From: an uncultured Ruminococcus sp.
GTDB taxonomy: Bacteria > Bacillota > Clostridia > Oscillospirales > Acutalibacteraceae
Direction of reading: 5' to 3'
Length of the DNA stretch: 13,353 nucleotides
NCBI GenBank assembly: GCA_902767175.1
Contig: CACXGH010000036.1
Location: forward strand, 1 to 13,353
Made by a program: the position numbers and the translations under genes. Positions 7,754 to 13,353 of this stretch are shown here, piece by piece (the stretch's first letter is position 1; every line of letters begins with the position of its first letter). The notes under the pieces are model-generated. The model did no database searches, was not told where the DNA came from, and worked only from the letters and a program-made list of their open reading frames with translations.

Positions 7754-10192
7754 ATGGCAGTGTCAAAAAACAATGCCGCACTTATTGAGGCGGCAAAAAA
7801 CGGAGACAATAAAGCATTTGAAGAACTTATGCGGCTTTATCAGGAGGATATCAATAATACTGCCATGTTTTTGCTGAAAAACGGAGAAGATGCCAAGGAC
7901 ATCAGTCAGGAAGTATATATCAAGCTGTTCAAGAATTTATCACAGCTTCAGAACACCGATGCTTTTGCTTCATGGGTGCGTATTATTACGATAAATGAAT
8001 GCAAGATGTTCTTCCGCAAAAACTCGCATACAGCCATACCTATAGAACAGACTGATGATATTGAAGAGCTTCTGAAAACCTATCAGGACGAAAATATAGA
8101 GGACATACCTCATGAAAAGATAGACCGTGTTGAGAATGACAGGATACTGTTTTCTTTAATTGAGGAACTCCCTGAAAAGTATTCACGGGTATTGATACTG
8201 TACTTCTATGCGGAAATGTCATACACTGAAATAGCTGCTGCTTTGAAAATAAGCGAAGGTACGGTTAAAAGCAGACTGTTTACGGCAAAGAAAAAGATGC
8301 ATAATGCTATAATAGCATACGAGAAGAAACATGATGTAGTACTGCATACAAAAGACGTTTTCGGCGGCATAGGAAGATGGCTTATGCAGGTATTCTCACA
8401 GACAGATGCTTTATCTCAGACCGCTGTTCAGATCGCTCCGGCTGCAATGAATACAGTAACTACAAATGCAGTTACAGCCGTAAGCACTTCATTTTCAAAC
8501 ACGGTTGCGACAAGGATATCAATTGCAACAGCTTCATTGTCTGTGGCGGTATGTATAGGAATAACCGCAAATGTCTTTAAATCAGACTCTGTAAACCTGC
8601 CGGATAAGGAAGAGTCGGTTTCCGTATCCGAAACTGCTGAACAGGAAAGCAGCTTATACGAAGAAGCTTCACTGCCGGAGCTGTCTGAACCGTCGGTACT
8701 TCAAAGCAGTGAAGCGGTGAGCATTCAGCCAAGTGTAGTATATCTGCGTGAGGAGACGGAGCCGAGCATTATTTACCGTGACAGGGAGGTAGTACATGAA
8801 GCAGAGCCGAGTGTAGTCTATGTAACTTCGGAAAATGAGCGGCGTTATGATAAATATACTGATATTACCATAGATGACGGTAATATTATGAAGTTCAGGA
8901 TATATACCGAGAGCGGCGAGGCAACTATGACACTGTTCTCTTCCGACAGTTACGATATCATACTTCCGTCATATATTGATTATGAGGATAAACAAATTCC
9001 TGTTACAAGGCTGACCTATAATTTCCTGTCAATCAAAGATGATGAATATGATAATTCGGTGAGTGTAACTCTTAAGCTCCCCGAAAAATTGGAAAGTATC
9101 CCTGAAGATTGTTTCAGAGGCAGAAATATTGAAACGATAACAGGCGGAAAAAATGTCGTAAGTATCGGAAAATGTGCATTCTTGGGATGCGGGATAAAAG
9201 AACTGAATATGTGTGAGGTTTTCCCGAATGTTGTGGAAATAGGGGAGGAGGCTTTCAGAGACTGTCCGATAGAAAAGCTTGTATTGCCGGAAGGTCTGAT
9301 GAGAATAAGCATTAATGCTTTTATGGACACAAATCTTAAGGAAGTTACTGCTGTTTCCAATATTGACGGCTCACTCCCGATTGCTGAAACAGTTCATATT
9401 ATAATTCCGGGAAGTACTATAAAATACATACAGTGTCCGGTATGGAGTGATCCGGAATTCTTTAACAAGAGGATTATTGAAATAAAGGAGATGTTTTTAG
9501 AACTTCAGGATAAAAATGCGGTATTCTACGATTCCGGAGACGGAGAATATGACACGCTGATAACTCTGTTATATACCAACATTGCTGCTGAAAATCTGTA
9601 TCTGCCTGAGGGTATGAAGAAGCTGATAAAATACGAGTTTGAAAACATTGATTATTACCGTATGTACGGAATAAATACAAAAGAAGCTAAAATTAAAAAC
9701 TTGTATATTTCGTCGACCATTACCGAAATAGAGCCTGATGCATTTACAACAGTTACAGGTGTTATCGAGAACATTATTCTGCCCAAGGCAGGAAGAAGCA
9801 AAACCGATCTGTTAAATCTGAAAAAGAGTATCCTTAAAAGCAGGCAGTTCAGATTCGTGACTGAAAATAATGATTATATTCTGTTTACCGATCCTTCTGC
9901 TGATTATCCTGACGGCAAATACTCTCTTGATAATCCTAAGAATTATGACAGATATGATGAAGAACCCGAAGATTACCCGAACGAAGCAGATCCTGTTGAA
10001 GAAGACCCGATCGAAGTGGATCCTATCGAAGAAGATCCGATCGAAGTGGATCCTATCGAAGAAGATCCGATCGAAGTGGATCCTATCGAAGAAGACCCGA
10101 TCGAAGTGAATCCTATCGAAGAAGACCTGATTGAAGATGAAACAACGGCAGTAAGCAATAATTTGTCCGTTGATGAATCAAAGAATACATAG
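7754..10192 (+). CDS. ECF-type sigma factor fused to a membrane segment and a BspA-like extracytoplasmic region
   Basis: The 812-residue protein has four parts. Residues 1-90 are sigma region 2 (DAKDISQEVYIKLFKN at 47-61, FASWVRIITINECK at 71-84). Residues 133-185 are sigma region 4 with a helix-turn-helix (LPEKYSRVLILYF, MSYTEIAAALKISEGTVKSR). Residues 254-275 are one hydrophobic segment. About 537 residues follow, probably outside the cell. These begin with an S/E-rich stalk carrying three PS[VI][VI]Y motifs (326, 337, 352). BspA-like repeats follow at about 438-532 (LPEKLESIPEDCF, CAFLGC, EEAFRDCPIEKLVLPEG), with weaker ones at 615-680. The tail (743-792) is a ten-residue acidic repeat. 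ECF sigma factors are normally about 180 residues and held by a separate anti-sigma protein; none is encoded here. I infer a membrane-tethered sigma factor whose release or activation depends on the outer part. The start has GGAAGG nine bases upstream. Calling it only a sigma-70 family protein would be safe; the sensing role is inference. Confidence 0.85.
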   Translation: MAVSKNNAALIEAAKNGDNKAFEELMRLYQEDINNTAMFLLKNGEDAKDISQEVYIKLFKNLSQLQNTDAFASWVRIITINECKMFFRKNSHTAIPIEQTDDIEELLKTYQDENIEDIPHEKIDRVENDRILFSLIEELPEKYSRVLILYFYAEMSYTEIAAALKISEGTVKSRLFTAKKKMHNAIIAYEKKHDVVLHTKDVFGGIGRWLMQVFSQTDALSQTAVQIAPAAMNTVTTNAVTAVSTSFSNTVATRISIATASLSVAVCIGITANVFKSDSVNLPDKEESVSVSETAEQESSLYEEASLPELSEPSVLQSSEAVSIQPSVVYLREETEPSIIYRDREVVHEAEPSVVYVTSENERRYDKYTDITIDDGNIMKFRIYTESGEATMTLFSSDSYDIILPSYIDYEDKQIPVTRLTYNFLSIKDDEYDNSVSVTLKLPEKLESIPEDCFRGRNIETITGGKNVVSIGKCAFLGCGIKELNMCEVFPNVVEIGEEAFRDCPIEKLVLPEGLMRISINAFMDTNLKEVTAVSNIDGSLPIAETVHIIIPGSTIKYIQCPVWSDPEFFNKRIIEIKEMFLELQDKNAVFYDSGDGEYDTLITLLYTNIAAENLYLPEGMKKLIKYEFENIDYYRMYGINTKEAKIKNLYISSTITEIEPDAFTTVTGVIENIILPKAGRSKTDLLNLKKSILKSRQFRFVTENNDYILFTDPSADYPDGKYSLDNPKNYDRYDEEPEDYPNEADPVEEDPIEVDPIEEDPIEVDPIEEDPIEVDPIEEDPIEVNPIEEDLIEDETTAVSNNLSVDESKNT
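9989..10138 (+). repeat. Five tandem 30-bp units coding for an acidic ten-residue repeat
   Basis: The units start at 9989, 10019, 10049, 10079 and 10109. Units 2 and 3 are identical and unit 4 differs from them at one base; the first and last are more diverged. Each encodes a variant of DPIEEDPIEV. The exact 30-base period keeps the frame, so copy number can change without breaking the protein. The repeat forms the C-terminal end of the sigma-fusion protein and is strongly negative in charge. Confidence 0.93.
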
Positions 10193-10208
10193 AACATAAC
10201 AAAATAAT

Positions 10209-10252
10209 AAATGCACACACGTCAAAAAGGGGGGGAGCGTGTGTGCATTTTT
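10209..10252 (+). terminator. Rho-independent terminator of the sigma-fusion gene
   Basis: A perfect 13-bp stem, AAATGCACACACG (10209-10221) with CGTGTGTGCATTT (10238-10250), is followed by two more T residues, giving TTTTT at 10248-10252. It lies 17 bases after the stop codon. The 16-base loop holds a run of seven G residues. Confidence 0.88.
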
Positions 10253-10372
10253 CGTATTATGAGATGTAATCAAGTGATGAATGCGAATTGACATTTCTCT
10301 TTAAAGCTTCGTCGTAATCAAAACTTAACGAAAAATGTCTTTATAAGCAGAAACAATAATTATATTTCTGTT

Positions 10373-10810
10373 TTACTTCTTTTCAGCTGCTTTGCAAACA
10401 ATTGTGAATACAAGAGTTCCGAGTACATAAGGAGCTATGAAGGGCGAAAGAATAACGGACAGTGCTGCAACAATTGCAATTCTGTTAGTCTTTCTGTCAG
10501 AGCTGCTGTCAGGCTGTACATAAAAGCCGGTAGCCTCCGATACAAAGTTGTCAACTTGTTTTTCCTTGTACCGGTTTTTCTGCTGATACTTGTCAACTCT
10601 TTTATTCAGCTTGAAAATGATTCCAAGACTGATAATGATGCAGACAATGAAATAGATTATGACAGGAGCAAAGCCATTGGCGTCCTTCATATTGTCCGGT
10701 TTGGGTAACAGCAGTACAAATGTAACAATGCTGATTATCTCAAAAACGATTATGAGTATCCATTTGAAAATATTCGAGGTGAAAAAGCTTCCATTGTTAT
10801 TTTCTTCCAT
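10373..10810 (-). CDS. Small three-TM membrane protein of unknown function
   Basis: I do not recognise this 145-residue protein. It has three hydrophobic segments, about residues 15-36, 48-66 and 110-137. A basic cytoplasmic-looking loop sits between the second and third (KLNKRVDKYQQKNRYKEKQ). No signal peptide cleavage site or enzyme motif is visible. It ends in a short basic tail. AAGGAGAA lies about eight bases before the ATG, so translation looks genuine. It is the last of three co-oriented genes and follows the coiled-coil gene after about 115 bases that hold two inverted repeats. It may share their transcript or have its own promoter. Downstream, 10253-10372 holds no strong terminator for this strand and no other gene that I can support. 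Confidence 0.75.
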   Translation of the reverse strand: MEENNNGSFFTSNIFKWILIIVFEIISIVTFVLLLPKPDNMKDANGFAPVIIYFIVCIIISLGIIFKLNKRVDKYQQKNRYKEKQVDNFVSEATGFYVQPDSSSDRKTNRIAIVAALSVILSPFIAPYVLGTLVFTIVCKAAEKK

Positions 10811-10841
10811 TTTATTATTCTCCTTCAGTTTAATAATTGGT

Positions 10842-10890
10842 TTAAGTAAGCGCTGAACCGTAAGGTGTGATTTATTCAGCGATTCCTTAA
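10842..10890. repeat. Imperfect inverted repeat between two membrane-protein genes
   Basis: Arms 10842-10857 (TTAAGTAAGCGCTGAA) and 10875-10890 (TTCAGCGATTCCTTAA) pair over 16 positions with two mismatches around a 17-base spacer. No U tract follows on either strand. It may be a transcript-stability hairpin or a short MITE-like palindrome. Confidence 0.6.
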
Positions 10891-10893
10891 GTA

Positions 10894-10918
10894 TTTTATG
10901 CTATTTCGGAGCATAAAA
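10894..10918 (-). terminator. AT-rich hairpin after the coiled-coil gene, possible weak terminator or processing site
   Basis: TTTTATGCT (10894-10902) and AGCATAAAA (10910-10918) form a perfect nine-bp stem with a seven-base loop, just past the stop of the coiled-coil gene on the minus strand. The 3' arm is followed by TACTT and not by a clean U tract, so termination would be partial at best. Confidence 0.35.
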
Positions 10919-10925
10919 GCTTGTA

Positions 10926-11864
10926 TTAATAAAAGTGACTGTCAAGTCTGTACGCTTCATAGGTAAGCATATCAAGTGATGAAGCAATATTATCGAGCGC
11001 TGCTATTTCTTCCCTATGATGCTGACGCATAAGACGGTTGGTTTCCTGATGATGACGCTCTGCTTGTTCACGGTTCAGCCTGTTCTCTTTTTCAATGGTG
11101 TCAAGCTGTTCTCTGTGATGACGCTCACGCTGTTCATATTCTCTTCTTTTCTGCAGCTCATATTGATACAGATTTGAAAGCTCCTTCACGGTGTCTGCCC
11201 TTCTCTTTAAAAGACAATCAACAAAAAAACTCATTGCATCTTTATTAAGATAAACAGCCGGCATCCAGCCCTGAGCCTGCATATCCAGCTTATTGCTCAG
11301 TTCTTTATATGTATTGCACAGTGAATCATACTGAATACTGAACTGCTCGTTTTTTTCTGCAAGGACAAGGTTTTCCTTATGGATTTTGAGATTCTCTTTT
11401 CTGAGCATTTTATTCTTGACGCTCGAAGCGATTAATACTGCTGCAGCGCCAAGAACAGTCATAATTGCTCCGACAACAATGCTTCTCAGAAACATTGATA
11501 CAACTACCAATGCGCTGACGAAATACATTATTACTGTAAGAATATTCAGAATCCGGTCGTTTTGCTTTTTCTGAAAATTAACATAAAGGCGATATCCGTA
11601 ATATGCGCCGTATATTATAAGATATATCAGCCCTGAGCCGCCGATAAACGTCAGAAATAATGAAAAAATAGCTCCGAATGCTATAGATACGTCCAATGCA
11701 AATCTGATTTTTGACTTTACTGTTTTATATTCTACAAGCTTGTTTTCTTTGATGTAGCGAAAAAATGATTTTTCAATATTGTCCATCTGCCGCTGTGTGT
11801 CATCAAGCTCATTGATAGTTGACAATAAAATCCTGCATCCATCAAGTAGAGTTACCTCAGCCAA
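10926..11864 (-). CDS. Four-TM membrane protein with a His-pair-rich coiled coil, function unknown
   Basis: I prefer the TTG start at 11864 (312 residues), because AAAGGAAG (11880-11873) overlaps the upstream GTG at 11873 but is well placed for the TTG. Numbering here counts from the GTG form (315 residues). A soluble N-terminal stretch (1-55) is followed by hydrophobic segments at about 56-78, 80-97, 109-128 and 131-152, then a long helical cytoplasmic region. GRADT-like text, CLLKRRADTVKELSNLYQYE (220-239), resembles a motif I recall from several Firmicute membrane or zinc-ribbon proteins ahead of coiled coils. The coiled coil (about 240-290) is rich in R, E, Q and H and carries His pairs at 252-253, 274-275 and 285-286. 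Its neighbours are the lipoprotein gene 46 bases upstream and a small membrane protein downstream, suggesting an envelope-associated unit. No enzyme motif is visible. Confidence 0.75.
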   Translation of the reverse strand: MAEVTLLDGCRILLSTINELDDTQRQMDNIEKSFFRYIKENKLVEYKTVKSKIRFALDVSIAFGAIFSLFLTFIGGSGLIYLIIYGAYYGYRLYVNFQKKQNDRILNILTVIMYFVSALVVVSMFLRSIVVGAIMTVLGAAAVLIASSVKNKMLRKENLKIHKENLVLAEKNEQFSIQYDSLCNTYKELSNKLDMQAQGWMPAVYLNKDAMSFFVDCLLKRRADTVKELSNLYQYELQKRREYEQRERHHREQLDTIEKENRLNREQAERHHQETNRLMRQHHREEIAALDNIASSLDMLTYEAYRLDSHFY

Positions 11865-11872
11865 TTTTATCA

Positions 11873-11880
11873 CTTCCTTT
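11873..11880 (-). promoter_or_regulatory. Ribosome binding site favouring a TTG start for the coiled-coil gene
   Basis: On the minus strand AAAGGAAG runs directly into GTG (11873-11871), leaving almost no spacer for that start. TTG at 11864 is in frame and ten bases after the AGGA core, so it is the better start. The difference is three residues. Confidence 0.55.
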
Positions 11881-11910
11881 TATAATTAAAAGCTGTCTGT
11901 TCTTTTATTA

Positions 11911-13065
11911 TCAGCTTCCTATTGTCCTGGAGGTGAACTCCTGAGCAACGGCATAGGCATGAGCCTTTGAGAGCTTGCCTGCATTGTAGATAACAAGTCC
12001 CTCTACCTTTTCGTAATCTTTTGTGTCAGTTGGGTAGAAACCGAAGCAGTTGCTGCCGATCTGTGTATCTTTGCCTTCAACAGTTATTTTTTTAAGATTG
12101 GTACAGTTATAGAAGGCCCTGCTTCCTATCTCTTCTACCATTTCAGGTATGGTTATCTCGGTAAGAGATGTACAGCCTTCAAATGCACCGCCCTTTATGA
12201 TTCTGGTATCCTTGAATTCAAACGTTTTAAGGGAGGAACATCCCTGAAAACCTGTTACACTTTCTACACCGCCGTTGAATACAGCTTTTTCAAGTGATGA
12301 ACAGTTATTGAATGCATTGCCGCTGATCTGCTCCATGTGGTTATCACAGATGAATTCTTTAAGTGAACTGCAATCGGAAAAGGCTCTGTCCTCAATTGTA
12401 CCTTTTTCTGTTTTATTGCACATGACTACTTCTTTCAATGAGGTGCAGCCGTTAAACATATCCTGAGCTGCGAACGGAGTGTAGAGAGTTGCTTTTTCAA
12501 GTGAGGTACAGCCCCTGAAAGCACTGTGTAAAACACGGCTGCGGCCGTCATAAGATATATTCGGGACGGTTACTGACTTAATTATGGTGTTGTTGGCAAA
12601 AGCTGAGTCGCTGATTTCTACAACGGTGTATTCTACACCGCCCTCAGTTATCGTTACAGGGATTCGGACATCTGTATCAGTGCCTGTGTATTTTGTTATG
12701 ACAATGCCGTGAATGTCCAATCGTCCGTTTCCTGTCAGGGTTGTGTTATTGTATTCTGAGTATTCAAAAGCATCATTGCTTGTGGGCTGGTAATCAGCAG
12801 GAACATTGAATTTTTCACGGTTTTCATCGCTCCATTCAACAAAGGGCGCTTCATTATCGGAATATTCCTGTTCCTGTTCGCTGCTCATCTGTAATGTGCT
12901 GCTTTTCTGCGGTGTACTTTCCGCCTGTGATACTGCGCTTGTGTCATTAGTGCTCTGCACCGCTGATGTTTCCTGTCCCTGTCCTGAGCAGCCTGAGAAT
13001 AATGAGGTTGTCAGCACTGCAATTACGAGAACAGAGAAAATGGCTTTAGATTTACAATTGGTCAT
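11911..13065 (-). CDS. BspA-like leucine-rich-repeat lipoprotein
   Basis: This 384-residue secreted protein has a lipoprotein signal: basic start, hydrophobic core (8-22), and a lipobox-like LFSGC with C26 as the predicted lipidated residue. A Ser/Thr/Glu-rich linker follows (27-75). The body carries about eight BspA-type (LRR_5) repeats from 145 to 345, each with an AF-x-x-C-[ST]-[SN]-L core: SAFRGCTSLEKATL, RAFSDCSSLKEFIC, NAFNNCSSLEKAVF, GAFEGCTSLTEITIP and RAFYNCTNLKKITV. The last part (355-384) is a capping segment. BspA-like proteins bind host or matrix proteins or other cells, so a surface adhesion or binding role is inferred. AAGGAGGA lies about eight bases before the ATG. It is the first of three minus-strand genes; the next follows 46 bases after its stop with no terminator between. 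The repeat type also appears in the sigma-fusion protein about 2 kb away. Confidence 0.9.
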   Translation of the reverse strand: MTNCKSKAIFSVLVIAVLTTSLFSGCSGQGQETSAVQSTNDTSAVSQAESTPQKSSTLQMSSEQEQEYSDNEAPFVEWSDENREKFNVPADYQPTSNDAFEYSEYNNTTLTGNGRLDIHGIVITKYTGTDTDVRIPVTITEGGVEYTVVEISDSAFANNTIIKSVTVPNISYDGRSRVLHSAFRGCTSLEKATLYTPFAAQDMFNGCTSLKEVVMCNKTEKGTIEDRAFSDCSSLKEFICDNHMEQISGNAFNNCSSLEKAVFNGGVESVTGFQGCSSLKTFEFKDTRIIKGGAFEGCTSLTEITIPEMVEEIGSRAFYNCTNLKKITVEGKDTQIGSNCFGFYPTDTKDYEKVEGLVIYNAGKLSKAHAYAVAQEFTSRTIGS

Positions 13066-13192
13066 TTTTTATTTCCTCCTTGGTATTATAATATTCAGAG
13101 ACCCCCCTCTAAAGATTAAGATGCAGTTAAAAACCGTTTTGTTCGCAGATTTTTAAAAATTTTTAAAATTTTTAAATTTATTATTGGATAAA

Positions 13193-13220
13193 GTAATATT
13201 TTTGTTGTTTGTGTTGACAA
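13193..13220 (-). promoter_or_regulatory. Weak candidate promoter for the lipoprotein cluster
   Basis: On the minus strand TTGTCA (13220-13215) and TATTAC (13198-13193) are 16 bases apart, leaving a leader of about 120 AT-rich bases before the lipoprotein ATG. Its -35 lies in the same palindrome as the outward plus-strand promoter. The match is modest. Confidence 0.3.
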
Positions 13221-13242
13221 TTGTCGAAATAAGTTTTATAAT
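13214..13242 (+). promoter_or_regulatory. Perfect-consensus sigma-70 promoter reading out of the right edge
   Basis: TTGACA (13214-13219), a 17-base spacer and TATAAT (13237-13242) match the consensus at every position. The -35 is part of the palindrome GACAATTGTC (13216-13225). The start would be near 13249, so the transcript would run through the 25-bp repeat and the right-edge hairpins. No plus-strand gene begins before the window ends. Confidence 0.65.
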
Positions 13243-13268
13243 TTTTGTAACAGTTAGTCAAATATAAC

Positions 13269-13293
13269 AATATAACAAGCGTCGATGTCCCCC
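13269..13293 (-). repeat. 25-bp perfect inverted repeat, right copy
   Basis: This is the exact reverse complement of 105-129. The minus strand reads GGGGGACATCGACGC to TTGTTATATT going into the window, and is followed by a second GTTATATT, a short local duplication not present beside the left copy. Confidence 0.9.
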
Positions 13294-13353
13294 GAGTCTC
13301 GCCTGCCGGCTCGGTCGGTGCTTCTGCCTTCGGCAGAGGTGTCCACCGGACAC
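13269..13353 (-). mobile_element. Structured GC-rich element end, possibly 3' end of a second IS200/IS605 TnpB gene/omega RNA (partial)
   Basis: This GC-rich segment is cut off by the window edge. It holds three hairpins: CCGAG/CTCGG (13292-13296, 13310-13314), TCTGCC/GGCAGA (13323-13328, 13332-13337) and GTGTCC/GGACAC (13339-13344, 13348-13353). On the minus strand one frame is open from the edge to a TAA at 13257-13259. It begins CPVDTSAEGRSTDRAG and includes GDIDACYI, the same octapeptide as the left edge. This resembles a low-complexity TnpB tail. The outward promoter at 13214-13242 instead allows a structured RNA on the plus strand. Orientation and identity are unsettled. Confidence 0.4.

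Noticed and set aside
9989..10138. CRISPR-like periodic repeat
   Set aside because: The units abut with no spacers and keep the reading frame of the sigma-fusion protein, so this is a coding tandem repeat.
13150..13180. AT palindromes of alternating T and A runs as an origin or terminator
   Set aside because: These are low-complexity A/T runs in a promoter region with no DnaA boxes and no GC stem.

Overview
The window looks like chromosome from a low-to-moderate-GC anaerobic Firmicute. A Ruminococcus-like member of the Oscillospiraceae is my best guess, made from protein style and not from a marker gene. The signs are strong AGGAGG ribosome binding sites, some TTG starts, an intracellular GH36 alpha-galactosidase with a GPH symporter, LuxS, and BspA-like leucine-rich-repeat proteins.

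Layout. (1) Bases 1-129 are a GC-rich cluster of hairpins ending in a 25-bp sequence. The same 25 bp recur in perfect inverted orientation at 13269-13293, next to a second, unrelated hairpin cluster at the other edge. These may be the 3' ends of two IS200/IS605-type (TnpB) elements facing inward, but this is not proven. A strong terminator follows at 148-200. (2) Bases 441-6895 form a tight four-gene plus-strand operon for alpha-galactosides: a GT-B-like protein of unknown function, a GPH sugar:cation symporter, a GH36 alpha-galactosidase and galactokinase. The likely flow is uptake of melibiose or raffinose-type sugars, cytoplasmic hydrolysis, then phosphorylation of galactose. No galT or galE is present here. 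(3) luxS lies on the minus strand (7011-7535) with a recognisable promoter and terminator.

(4) Divergent from luxS, 7754-10192 encodes an 812-residue protein that joins an ECF-type sigma factor to a single membrane segment and a BspA-like, probably extracytoplasmic region ending in an acidic ten-residue repeat. This is the most unusual gene in the window and looks like a one-piece transmembrane sigma factor. (5) A minus-strand cluster (13065 down to 10373) encodes a BspA-like lipoprotein, a four-TM protein with a His-pair-rich coiled coil, and a small three-TM protein. All three appear directed to the envelope. (6) Between the lipoprotein gene and the right edge lies a perfect-consensus promoter on the plus strand. 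It fires out of the window through the right-hand repeat.

The sugar operon and luxS are standard metabolism. The sigma fusion and the envelope cluster look like a lineage-specific surface-sensing or adhesion region, but any functional link between them is inference.
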